Shown: piece after piece, positions 1 through 7,397 of the stretch
How positions within the stretch are numbered: the first letter of the stretch is position 1
Layout of the letters: every line of letters begins with the position of its first letter
Assembly (NCBI GenBank): GCA_035286585.1
Contig: DATEDC010000038.1
Location: 1 to 24,939 of the forward strand
Length of the DNA stretch: 24,939 bases
Source of the DNA: DSOS01 sp035286585
Lineage (GTDB): Bacteria; Chloroflexota; Anaerolineae; Anaerolineales; UBA4823
Reading direction: 5' to 3'
Program-made: the position numbers and the translations under genes
The notes under the pieces: generated by a model
What the model saw: only the letters and a program-made list of their open reading frames with translations
The model's database searches: none
Told to the model about the DNA's origin: nothing

Positions 1-133
1 AATTATAATTGGTAGATCGGAGATGAGCTGTTAAGACGGTTTTTGATAGCAAGCGGTAGCTACGTTGGCTGGAAGGTACATATCATCGAGTATCCTAACG
101 GTGGAATTTCGGGTGATAACCGCGAGGTGATAC

Positions 134-388
134 ATGGCAGAGAAAACCATCATGATGTATGGGACGAGTTGGTGCGGGGACTGCCGTCGCGCCAGGCAGT
201 TCCTCGAGCGACACCAGATCCCCTATCACTGGATTGACATCGATCGCGACGCGGAAGGCGAACAATTTGTCAAACAGAAAAACAAAGGCATGCGCAGCGT
301 GCCCACGATCCTCTTTCCAGATGGCTCTATCCTGGTCGAGCCATCATCGAAAAAGCTAGCCGAAAAGCTCGGCGTTTCGCTCTACTAA
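134..388 (+). CDS. Glutaredoxin-like / mycoredoxin-type thiol oxidoreductase
   Basis: An 84-residue protein with a single thioredoxin-fold domain of glutaredoxin size. The redox motif W-C-G-D-C is at residues 13-17 (Cys14 and Cys17), and the cis-proline motif S-V-P-T follows near residues 55-58. Such proteins reduce mixed disulfides in the cytosol, using mycothiol, bacillithiol or another low-molecular-weight thiol. No signal peptide is visible. The Asp in the C-G-D-C pair is common in small actinobacterial and Chloroflexi glutaredoxin-like proteins and differs from the CPYC of classical glutaredoxins. The start is supported by GAGGTGA at 124-130. A TATAAT sequence at 4-9 could be a -10 box, but its -35 region lies outside the window. 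The gene may be co-transcribed with the epimerase gene 27 bases downstream. The family call is firm; the physiological thiol partner is unknown. Confidence 0.88.
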   Translation: MAEKTIMMYGTSWCGDCRRARQFLERHQIPYHWIDIDRDAEGEQFVKQKNKGMRSVPTILFPDGSILVEPSSKKLAEKLGVSLY

Positions 389-415
389 CCGACCGGGTTT
401 AGTGGGGATTAGTAA

Positions 416-1411
416 ATGAAGGTGCTGGTAACAGGATCTACCGGATTTATCGGCGGCCATATCGCCAAAGCTGCATATGAAGCTGGCTGGCAGGCTCGCG
501 GGCTCCGGCGGAACCCAAATTCTACCGGTCATCTTGGCGAGCTGGACATTGACTGGATCACCGGTAACCTGGATGATATCGAGTCACTCAAGAGAGCGAT
601 GTCTGGCGTGGAGGTCGTATTTCACGCCGCCGCATATTACCCAACCAGGGAAAAACGGCTCTCGTTGGGCGATCACATCGAATATGCTCGTCAGCAGATT
701 GACCGGGTCATCCAGGCAGCCTCGCAGGCTGGGATCGCCCGCCTGATTTATACTTCCTCCCTCAGCACCATCGGTTTTCCTCCGCCGGGATCAAATCGCC
801 TGGCAGACGAAAACGATTATTTTCGCCCGGGGGATTTAAAGGGAAGCGCGTATTACGAATCCAAATACTTCATGGAATCAGCCCTTCTCGAAGCAGCCTC
901 GGCGGGATTTCCGGCAGTCATCCTCAATCCTACGGCTGTTTTTGGGCCTGGCGATGTCCACCTCACTCTGGGGAGGTTGTTGCTGGCTGCCGCTAACGGA
1001 CGCATGATCGCCTGGCTGCCCGGGGTCGTAAATGTAGTGGATGTCCGTGATGTGGCAAAAGCACACATCCAGGCGGTTGAACACGGCGTTGTGGGCGAAC
1101 GTTATATTATTGGCGGGCACAATCTCAGCCTCAAAGAGGCTATGTTCCTGGTCAGCCGCATCATCGGGTGCAAACCGCCAGGTTTTGGAGTGCCCATCGG
1201 GTTGGTAAATCTGTTTATCTACCTCGACAGATTAATCCCGGGCGTCAATCTGACCGGCAATCACCTGGCTGCGTTGGTGCGCTGGCGAGGTTTTGACTCC
1301 TCGAAAGCAGCTCAAAGTCTCGGATTAACCTCCCGGCCTTTCTCTGAGTCAATCAAAGACGCCCTGCACTGGTTCATCCAGCAAGGCTATCTGCCCTCAT
1401 CAGCCCAATAA
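416..1411 (+). CDS. NAD(P)-dependent epimerase/dehydratase (extended SDR family)
   Basis: A 331-residue cytosolic extended short-chain dehydrogenase/reductase. The Rossmann nucleotide-binding motif G-S-T-G-F-I-G is at residues 7-13. The catalytic triad is visible as Ser114/Ser115 in YTSS and the Y146-x3-K150 pair. An Arg-Arg pair at 31-32, after the second strand, would favour NADP over NAD, but this is inferred. Length and motifs fit the dihydroflavonol-4-reductase-like and hopanoid-associated sugar epimerase (HpnA-like) groups. No hopanoid genes are nearby, so the substrate cannot be named. The start ATG follows a GGGG tract about 8 bases upstream. The gene lies 27 bases after the glutaredoxin-like gene on the same strand and converges on the YbaK-like gene. 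Confidence 0.88.
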   Translation: MKVLVTGSTGFIGGHIAKAAYEAGWQARGLRRNPNSTGHLGELDIDWITGNLDDIESLKRAMSGVEVVFHAAAYYPTREKRLSLGDHIEYARQQIDRVIQAASQAGIARLIYTSSLSTIGFPPPGSNRLADENDYFRPGDLKGSAYYESKYFMESALLEAASAGFPAVILNPTAVFGPGDVHLTLGRLLLAAANGRMIAWLPGVVNVVDVRDVAKAHIQAVEHGVVGERYIIGGHNLSLKEAMFLVSRIIGCKPPGFGVPIGLVNLFIYLDRLIPGVNLTGNHLAALVRWRGFDSSKAAQSLGLTSRPFSESIKDALHWFIQQGYLPSSAQ

Positions 1412-1462
1412 TCCCCACTCCTGCTGGCATTCAATTCGTTTACAGGATGTTGGCTGGATGTT

Positions 1463-1485
1463 AACTTCCTCTTTAATCGGAAGTT
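1463..1485. terminator. Candidate hairpin terminator between convergent genes
   Basis: A perfect 7-bp stem (AACTTCC paired with GGAAGTT) encloses a 9-base loop. On the plus strand it is followed by the pyrimidine-rich CTCTCTTT. It lies between the epimerase gene and the convergent YbaK-like gene, where a bidirectional terminator would be expected. The T-run is poor and the loop is large, so this is only a candidate. Confidence 0.35.
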
Positions 1486-1563
1486 CTCTCTTTGTGATAA
1501 GCTTCACCATCATTCGCGGCGTCAAATCTCGGCGAAATTGGTCGCGCTTCCGTCCACAGTAAG

Positions 1564-2037
1564 TTAGTCCGATTTGAATTGCCCAATCTCAAAATGATCT
1601 AAGGCAGCGAAAAAATCCTTTGAGCTTACGATCACGGTCACGCCGCGCTCCCCAGAGCCAATCGAAATTTCCTCCTCGTCCAAGATACTCTCATCGACAA
1701 GAATTCTCATGGGAGCGGGCAGCCCAAAAGGCGACACCGCCCCAAGCGAATAGCCTGTGGCTGCCAGTACCTCCTCCTGACTCGCCATGCTCAGCCGCGA
1801 ACGCCCCAGGTAACGGCGCAAGGCGGACCAGGACACCTGGTCCGGTCCGCCCACCAACACCATCACAAATTCATCCTGGGCCAACCGGAACAGGATGCTG
1901 CGGACCACCTGATCAGGTCTTTGGCCCCTTTCCCTCGCCGCTTGCTCCAATGATGTTACTGGCCCTGGATGGCGAAAAACCCGGTAGGGTATGCCTTTTG
2001 CTTCTAAAGCGCGTGTAACCGGAGTCCGCATTGTCAT
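1564..2037 (-). CDS. YbaK/EbsC-family aminoacyl-tRNA editing deacylase-like protein
   Basis: A 157-residue single-domain protein of the YbaK/ProX family. Members hydrolyse mischarged tRNAs, for example Cys-tRNA(Pro), in trans in the cytosol. Visible family features are the helix followed by V-V-R-S-I-L-F at residues 44-50, the G-Y-S-L-G-A-V-S-P-F-G segment near 95-105, and the I-S-I-G-S-G-E-R-G turn near 124-132. The residue aligned with the essential Lys46 of bacterial YbaK is Arg46 here, so the editing specificity or activity may differ. The start is ATG at 2037, preceded by AAGG at a spacing of about 9. A second in-frame ATG lies two codons in. It is divergent from the CAP gene, with about 106 bases between them. 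The family is certain; the substrate is not. Confidence 0.87.
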   Translation of the reverse strand: MTMRTPVTRALEAKGIPYRVFRHPGPVTSLEQAARERGQRPDQVVRSILFRLAQDEFVMVLVGGPDQVSWSALRRYLGRSRLSMASQEEVLAATGYSLGAVSPFGLPAPMRILVDESILDEEEISIGSGERGVTVIVSSKDFFAALDHFEIGQFKSD

Positions 2038-2143
2038 TATTTATTGCCTTAATTTCGATAATTACAACAATAATAGCTTTCGACCTTGTTAGGTGGAAAA
2101 CGTTTGACTGGAAGTATACTCCAGTTGAATTCGGAACGCAACT

Positions 2144-3382
2144 ATGATTGTAAAAGTACGTTTTTTCTCATACATACCTGCGTTAACGCTGATCTTGCTT
2201 CTCGCCCTCTACCCAGGCATCCCTGCGATCTCCGCCCCCCCAACTCCGCCTCCGGAGACGATCGGGGACCCAGCTTCTGGAGAAGGGGGATCGTATTACC
2301 CTGATTTTACCTCCTGTGGGGGGCAATTAGCCCCCGCAGTGAATGCCGTTTTTGAGCAAGAAGTGGTCACCCTGGTCAATTCCGAACGAGTTTCCCGCAA
2401 TCTACCCCCTCTTAAAGCAGTCGCCGGGCTAATGGAAGCAGCCCGTTACCATGCGGCCGACCTGGGACAGGATGATTACTTTGAACACGATACCTATGAC
2501 CGCCAGAACGGCAGCCTGGTTTATGTCTGCTCGACATGGACGCGCATCGATTCTTTCTACAGCGGCGGCAGGGCAGAGAATATCGCTGCTGGATATACAT
2601 CGCCTGCTTCGGTTATGGCTGCCTGGATGAACAGCGCGGGTCACCGTAACAACATCTTGAGCACAGACAACTGGGAAATCGGCGTCGGTTATTATCAGGG
2701 AAGCGGTTATTACTACCGCTACTGGGTCCAAGACTTCGGTAAGCGCTCGGGGGTTTATCCGCTCATCATCAATAACGAAGCGCAGCGGGCGGACGACCGC
2801 AATGTTTCAATGTATGTTTATGGCACCAACTGGAGCGAGATGCGTTTTCGTAACAATAATGAGGGGTGGTCGAACTGGCAGCCTTTTAGCAATCATGCCT
2901 CCTGGCAGCTCCCTGATTATTCCGGAGAGCATACGGTTTACGGTGAACTACGTTACGGCTCGCTGGTTGTCTCAAACAGCGACTCGATTTACCTTGAGCT
3001 GCCGGAGCAGCCCGAGCTGGGCAACCTCCCCTCCAACGTAAGATTCAACTATAACCTCCGCGAGCAGAGTTTTATTCCCACCAGGGCGATCCTTGCCCCT
3101 GAGAACGTGGGCGATGGTCAGACGCTAACCTGGAGTGTCGCCCAGCAAGGAGACTGGTTCGAGGTCTATCCCACGCAAGGTTCAACGCCGGATACTTTTA
3201 TCGTCTCGCCCATCATTTCGCCCCAATCCGATCAGCAGATCTACCGGGGGTCTGTAACCGTAACTGTCACCTCGCCTGAAGGCGTGCCTGGGTCGCCCTT
3301 CGTCGTCGACCTTGAGCTGATCGTCACTAACACGGAGCTGGTAAAAACCTTCATTCCATTCTCGGTTGTAGTTCGACCATGA
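2144..3382 (+). CDS. Secreted CAP (SCP/PR1-like) domain protein
   Basis: A 412-residue secreted protein. A hydrophobic signal peptide spans about residues 8-30 and ends near A-I-S-A. A Pro-rich stretch (32-40) leads to the CAP domain at about 70-198. Signature pieces are H115-D-T-Y, A-E-N-I-A at 144-148 and the W161-M-N-S-A-G-H-R segment with His167. His103, Glu145 and His167 could contribute to the usual CAP cavity. The remaining 200 residues hold W-rich repeats (W-S-E-M, W-S-N-W) and a beta-sandwich region near 300-398 that looks like an Ig/BACON-type fold. The C-terminus reads F-I-P-F-S-V-V-V, resembling the aromatic-Pro motif of other secreted proteins in this window. The start has only a weak CGGAA upstream. 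CAP proteins are extracellular, with varied and often unknown roles. A strong terminator follows. Confidence 0.88.
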   Translation: MIVKVRFFSYIPALTLILLLALYPGIPAISAPPTPPPETIGDPASGEGGSYYPDFTSCGGQLAPAVNAVFEQEVVTLVNSERVSRNLPPLKAVAGLMEAARYHAADLGQDDYFEHDTYDRQNGSLVYVCSTWTRIDSFYSGGRAENIAAGYTSPASVMAAWMNSAGHRNNILSTDNWEIGVGYYQGSGYYYRYWVQDFGKRSGVYPLIINNEAQRADDRNVSMYVYGTNWSEMRFRNNNEGWSNWQPFSNHASWQLPDYSGEHTVYGELRYGSLVVSNSDSIYLELPEQPELGNLPSNVRFNYNLREQSFIPTRAILAPENVGDGQTLTWSVAQQGDWFEVYPTQGSTPDTFIVSPIISPQSDQQIYRGSVTVTVTSPEGVPGSPFVVDLELIVTNTELVKTFIPFSVVVRP

Positions 3383-3404
3383 ACAATTCGGCGCAATTAT
3401 TTTG

Positions 3405-3429
3405 ACGGGGCGCACAAGCGCCCCGTTTT
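3405..3429 (+). terminator. Rho-independent terminator after the CAP gene
   Basis: A 9-bp GC-rich stem (ACGGGGCGC paired with GCGCCCCGT) with an ACAA tetraloop is followed directly by TTTTGGTT. It lies 22 bases after the CAP stop codon. It should isolate that gene from the hyp operon that begins at 3608. Confidence 0.88.
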
Positions 3430-3530
3430 GGTTAATTAATAAAACAGGTGCTTGAACAAGGCTGCGAGACCATAAACCTGCGGGATTTTCGAAACCAGGT
3501 CATCTGAAGGTAGATAATCCGAGAATAAAG

Positions 3531-3555
3531 GTATGATTTCAATATGACATCTTAC
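3531..3555. promoter_or_regulatory. Imperfect dyad upstream of hypA, candidate metal-regulator operator
   Basis: GTATGAT at 3531-3537 and ATCTTAC at 3549-3555 form an inverted repeat (6 of 7 bases match) with an 11-base centre. The left arm equals the GTATGA half-site known for E. coli NikR, although that operator has a wider spacing. TATGAT inside the left arm also resembles a -10 box, but no good -35 is seen at the right distance. The site is 53 bases before hypA in a 225-base intergenic region. A functional role is inferred only. Confidence 0.25.
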
Positions 3556-3607
3556 ACTACGTGCAATAGCTCAATTGTGATATGCTTTTCCTGGAAAGTG
3601 AGCGCAT

Positions 3608-3949
3608 ATGCACGAATTGCCCGTCACCGAAAGCATCCTTGAGATCGCTCTCCGGCACGCCGGCGAGGCTCAGGCTAAACGCATTACGGATTTATACCTG
3701 GTGATCGGGCAATTGTCATCCATCGTAGATGATTCGATCCAATTCTATTGGGATATCATCGCCCGGGATACGATCGCGGAGGGAGCCAGGTTGCACTTCA
3801 GGCGCATACGCACCAGAATGAAATGCCAGGAATGCAATCTGGAATACGAACCCCAGAATTCGGAATTCGCCTGTCCCGAGTGTAGTAGCTACCGCGTTCA
3901 AATTGTGGCTGGCAATGAATTTTTCATGGATTCTATCGAAGTAGAGTGA
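3608..3949 (+). CDS. hypA: Hydrogenase nickel-insertion metallochaperone HypA
   Basis: A 113-residue protein of normal HypA length. It begins M-H-E-L, where His2 and the N-terminus form the nickel site in characterised HypA proteins. The structural zinc site is visible as C73-x2-C76 and C89-x2-C92. HypA works with HypB to deliver nickel to the large subunit of [NiFe] hydrogenase after the iron centre is in place. It is the first gene of the hyp operon, and its stop is followed 6 bases later by hypB. The ATG at 3608 follows a GGAAAG tract about 9 bases upstream and is required for the MHE motif. No alternative assignment is credible. Confidence 0.96.
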   Translation: MHELPVTESILEIALRHAGEAQAKRITDLYLVIGQLSSIVDDSIQFYWDIIARDTIAEGARLHFRRIRTRMKCQECNLEYEPQNSEFACPECSSYRVQIVAGNEFFMDSIEVE

Positions 3950-3955
3950 AGGCGG

Positions 3956-4621
3956 ATGATCCAACGAGTCCCGGTTGTTGAAAACATACTCAACGCCAAT
4001 GATCGAGTAGCAGTGGAGAACCGCCAAACCCTTGAGGCTGCCAGCGTGTATGCCCTCAATTTCATGGCTTCTCCGGGAGCAGGGAAAACCTCGCTCATCG
4101 AGCAAACCATGAAGAGAATTTTTAGCGAGATGCGCACTGCAGTGGTTGATGGCGATATCGCTACCAGCATCGACGCCGATCGCGCCGCGGCTGCCGGCGC
4201 TCTGGCTGTACAGATCAACACCGGCGGCGAGTGCCACCTGGACGCGGTGATGCTCAAGAGTGCCCTGGCGCAAATCGACCTTGGAAAGGTTGACCTATTG
4301 ATTGTAGAGAACGTGGGCAACCTGATCTGTCCCGCCAGCTTCCAATTGGGTACACACCAGAGCGTTCTGATCGCTTCCGTCCCCGAAGGCGACGACAAAC
4401 CATACAAATACCCGGGGATGTATCGCGGCGTCGATGCGCTCGTCATCAACAAGATTGACCTGCTCCCCTATGTGGCATTTGACATGGATTACTTCCGTCG
4501 CGGGGTTGAAATTCTCAATCCCGGGCTGGTCACCTTTCCACTTTCCTGCAAAACAGGAGAGGGAATAGAGCAGTGGATGGCCTGGCTGCGGACACAGGTG
4601 GGAAAGCGCAAAAAGGCCTGA
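3956..4621 (+). CDS. hypB: Hydrogenase nickel-incorporation GTPase HypB
   Basis: A 221-residue SIMIBI-class GTPase. The P-loop S-P-G-A-G-K-T-S is at residues 39-46, V-D-G-D-I-A-T near 64-70, the metal-binding G-G-E-C-H-L-D-A at 90-97 (Cys93, His94), E-N-V-G-N-L-I-C at 118-125 and the guanine-specificity N-K-I-D at 165-168. HypB uses GTP hydrolysis and dimerisation to transfer nickel with HypA. It lacks both the N-terminal CxxCGC high-affinity nickel motif and the His-rich storage tail found in some homologues. It therefore has only the G-domain metal site. The start ATG is preceded by GAAGGCGG at short spacing. HypF starts 20 bases after its stop. Confidence 0.96.
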   Translation: MIQRVPVVENILNANDRVAVENRQTLEAASVYALNFMASPGAGKTSLIEQTMKRIFSEMRTAVVDGDIATSIDADRAAAAGALAVQINTGGECHLDAVMLKSALAQIDLGKVDLLIVENVGNLICPASFQLGTHQSVLIASVPEGDDKPYKYPGMYRGVDALVINKIDLLPYVAFDMDYFRRGVEILNPGLVTFPLSCKTGEGIEQWMAWLRTQVGKRKKA

Positions 4622-4641
4622 TTGGAAGCTGGTTTTAGCTG

Positions 4642-7098
4642 ATGATGGATAACCTGTCTGGGGCGCGCATCCACATTACCGGAATTGTCCAGGGGGTCGG
4701 TTTCAGGCCGTTCGTTTTCGGGCTCGCTACCCGTCTCGCCTTGAACGGGTGGGTGCGAAACACCTCCGCCGGCGTCGATATCGAGGTCGACGGTCCACCT
4801 GAACTTATCCAGCAGTTTTACTCCGCATTGAAAAGCGAAACACCGCCTCTCGCCCGGATCGACACCTGCGAGATCAGCCCGCGACCTCCGAATGGGTTTA
4901 CCACTTTTGAAATCATTCACTCGGCTGCCATCCAGGACGCCTTCCAGCCCATTTCCCCAGATGTCTCTATTTGCCCCGATTGTCTCGCTGAGCTCTTGGA
5001 CCCTGCGGATCGGCGTTTTCTTTACCCTTTCATCAACTGCACCAACTGCGGACCACGCTTTACGATTATCAAAGACATTCCTTATGACCGACCCAACACA
5101 ACGATGGCTGGTTTCCCGTTGTGCCCAGATTGCGCTGCGGAATATCATGACCCATTGAATCGCCGCTTTCACGCCCAACCAGTCGCATGCCCGGTTTGCG
5201 GACCACGAGTATGGTTGGAATCCCCCCAGCAGATCTCACAATCCGCTGCCACAGCCGGAGATGTGATGCCGTCCGATCTGCTAACAGAGCAATGCGGGCG
5301 GGCAGCCATCCAAATAGCACAACGCCTGCTGCTGAAGGGAAATATCCTGGCGATCAAAGGGCTTGGCGGATTTCACCTTGCCTGCGACGCGACCAACCCG
5401 GCAGCCTTGCAGGAACTCCGTAGGCGTAAATTGCGCGTCGACAAGCCATTTGCGCTGATGATGCCTGACCTTCGAACCGTAAAAATGCACTGCCTGGTCA
5501 CCCCTCATGAGGAGGAATTACTCCTCTCCCGCCAGCGACCCATCGTCATCCTTCAGCGCCGCCCGGATTCCAAAGTATCTCGGGAAGTCGCGCCGCTCCA
5601 GGATACCATTGGGGTAATGCTGCCCTACACGCCTTTGCATTATTTGCTCTACCTTGATTTTCTAAACCTGGGCTCTCAGACTCGACCCACCGACCCCCGC
5701 TTCCTCCCTCTTTCGCTAGTTATGACCAGCGGTAATCTAAGCGAAGAGCCGATTGCCACCCAAAACCCGGAGGCGCGCCAGCGCCTGTCTTCATTGGCGG
5801 ATGTTTTCCTCATGCACAACCGGCCTATTCAAACTCGGTGTGACGATTCCGTTTTACGGGTATTCGATTTCGGTTCTGGATCACAAGTCAACGCAGGACT
5901 GTTGACACAAAGCACACCGACTGCATCGCTATTCCTGCGGCGATCGCGCGGCTATGCTCCTGACCCCATTCTTTTACCCTGGGAATTCCCGCCGGTATTG
6001 GCTACCGGACCTGAGATAAAAAATACATTCTGCCTCACTCGGGATCGGTACGCATTTATCAGCCAGCACGTCGGGGATATGGAAAATTTCGAGACGCTCC
6101 AATCTTTCGAAACCGGCATCCAGGAATACGAGCATATATTTCGAATTCACCCCCAGTTGATCGCCTGCGATCTGCATCCGAACTACCTGGCTACACGCTA
6201 TGCAATCCAGCGCGCTGAGAAGGAGAGCATCCCATACATTGCCGTCCAGCACCACCACGCCCATATTGCCAGTTGCATGGCGGACAACGGCTTGCCGCCG
6301 GATCAAGCGGTCATTGGCATTGCGTTTGATGGAACAGGATACGGCACGGATGGAGCTATCTGGGGTGGTGAATTTCTCTTCGCAAATTATCGAGGATTCC
6401 AGCGTTTCGCCCATTTAACCTATATGCCCCTTTCTGGAGGAGATGCAGCCATCCGTAAGATCTCTCGCCTGGCTCTGGCGTATCTAAAGGAAGTCGGGGT
6501 TGAATGCAAGCCTGATTTACCCTCATACCTGGCGTTGAGTTCAGCAGAGCGTTCTGCGCTGTATGCGCAATTGGAGCATAGGTTAAACACCCCGCTTACC
6601 TCCAGTATGGGGCGCTTATTCGACGTCGTTGCAGCTCTGGTGGGCGTTCGCCAGCAGATTAATTACGAAGCCCAGGCAGCCATAGAGTTGGAGGCACTGG
6701 TAGACCCTGAAGAAAAGAATTCCTACCAGTTTGGGTTACATCCCGCTCAACTCGGCGTCCAAACACCCTGTCCCATCGATATTGCGCCGGTTTTACGCGC
6801 TATCCTGGATGATCTTGACAGGCAGCTGCCCTCCGCGCGCATCTCGGCGCGCTTTCACAATAGTGTTGTCGCTCTGGTCCATCGAGTGGTTTTGGCTATG
6901 CGCAGCCTGTACAACGCTGACCAGGTCGTTCTTTCCGGAGGAGTCTGGCAAAACATGGTTCTGCTCCGTAATACCGTAGAGATTTTACAACAAGAGGGGT
7001 TCGAAGTTTTCATCCACCGCCAGGTTCCCACTAACGATGGCGGCATCGCCCTGGGCCAGGCTGCCATCGCTGCGCAGCATATAGATCGAGGAGGTTAA
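4642..7098 (+). CDS. hypF: Carbamoyltransferase HypF
   Basis: An 818-residue multidomain enzyme that makes the carbamoyl-adenylate used to carbamoylate the C-terminal cysteine of HypE, the source of the CN ligands. The order seen is: an acylphosphatase domain at about 7-95 with G-V-G-F-R-P (18-23) and Asn40; two zinc-finger-like repeats with Cys pairs 111/114, 133/136, 161/164 and 183/186; a YrdC-like domain at about 220-410 with K-G-L-G-G-F-H and S-G-N-L-S-E-E-P; and a Kae1-like domain from about 450 to the end with V-Q-H-H-H-A-H (535-541), F-D-G-T-G-Y-G and S-G-G-V-W-Q-N. All expected parts are intact. Length is slightly above the usual 750-780. Two adjacent ATGs (4642 and 4645) compete as start. 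Its stop lies inside the hypC ribosome binding region. Confidence 0.96.
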   Translation: MMDNLSGARIHITGIVQGVGFRPFVFGLATRLALNGWVRNTSAGVDIEVDGPPELIQQFYSALKSETPPLARIDTCEISPRPPNGFTTFEIIHSAAIQDAFQPISPDVSICPDCLAELLDPADRRFLYPFINCTNCGPRFTIIKDIPYDRPNTTMAGFPLCPDCAAEYHDPLNRRFHAQPVACPVCGPRVWLESPQQISQSAATAGDVMPSDLLTEQCGRAAIQIAQRLLLKGNILAIKGLGGFHLACDATNPAALQELRRRKLRVDKPFALMMPDLRTVKMHCLVTPHEEELLLSRQRPIVILQRRPDSKVSREVAPLQDTIGVMLPYTPLHYLLYLDFLNLGSQTRPTDPRFLPLSLVMTSGNLSEEPIATQNPEARQRLSSLADVFLMHNRPIQTRCDDSVLRVFDFGSGSQVNAGLLTQSTPTASLFLRRSRGYAPDPILLPWEFPPVLATGPEIKNTFCLTRDRYAFISQHVGDMENFETLQSFETGIQEYEHIFRIHPQLIACDLHPNYLATRYAIQRAEKESIPYIAVQHHHAHIASCMADNGLPPDQAVIGIAFDGTGYGTDGAIWGGEFLFANYRGFQRFAHLTYMPLSGGDAAIRKISRLALAYLKEVGVECKPDLPSYLALSSAERSALYAQLEHRLNTPLTSSMGRLFDVVAALVGVRQQINYEAQAAIELEALVDPEEKNSYQFGLHPAQLGVQTPCPIDIAPVLRAILDDLDRQLPSARISARFHNSVVALVHRVVLAMRSLYNADQVVLSGGVWQNMVLLRNTVEILQQEGFEVFIHRQVPTNDGGIALGQAAIAAQHIDRGG

Positions 7099-7099
7099 C

Positions 7100-7384
7100 A
7101 TGTGTTTAGGTGTGCCGGGAAAGATTGTCGAAATTTACCAGGTCGATGGGCTTGCTATGGGGAAAGTGGATTTTGGTGGCGTGGTGCGCGAAGCCTGCCT
7201 GGCATATGTCCCCGAAGCCAAAGTTGGCGATTACACCCTCATCCATGTGGGCTTCGCCCTCAACCTGATCAGTGAACAGGAAGCTACGGAAACGCTCGCC
7301 ATGTTGAACGAGATCACCTCGCTGGGAGGGGAAGATCCGTTAAGCGATCTCAATCCCAGCTCGAACCTGGTTTCAGAATTATGA
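7100..7384 (+). CDS. hypC: Hydrogenase maturation chaperone HypC
   Basis: A 94-residue protein beginning M-C-L-G-V-P-G-K. Cys2 is the conserved residue that, after removal of Met, holds the Fe(CN)2CO unit together with HypD and contacts the hydrogenase large subunit. A small beta-barrel region follows to about residue 75, then a short polar C-terminal tail rich in Asp, Ser and Leu. The ribosome binding site is the strongest in the operon: GAGGAGG at 7088-7094, five bases from the ATG and overlapping the hypF stop codon. This suggests translational coupling and high HypC output. HypD begins 13 bases after its stop. Confidence 0.96.
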   Translation: MCLGVPGKIVEIYQVDGLAMGKVDFGGVVREACLAYVPEAKVGDYTLIHVGFALNLISEQEATETLAMLNEITSLGGEDPLSDLNPSSNLVSEL

Positions 7385-7397
7385 GCAGAAGACCGCG

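Noticed and set aside
2..34. Short open frame entering from the left edge and ending at TAA
   Set aside because: Ten codons are too few to tell a gene end from chance.
43..237. A short plus-strand frame overlapping the glutaredoxin-like gene
   Set aside because: It has no family features, and the glutaredoxin frame has the better ribosome binding site and clear motifs.
3430..3607. FNR-type site (TTGAT-N4-ATCAA) before the hyp operon
   Set aside because: I searched by eye for this anaerobic regulator motif and found no acceptable match.
3716..4452. Two minus-strand open frames of about 185 codons opposite hypA and hypB
   Set aside because: They are antisense to clearly conserved genes, show no recognisable domain and have no ribosome binding site.
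4489..5178. A 229-codon minus-strand frame opposite the hypB-hypF junction
   Set aside because: It is antisense to HypB and the HypF acylphosphatase and zinc-finger region, with no protein-like features.
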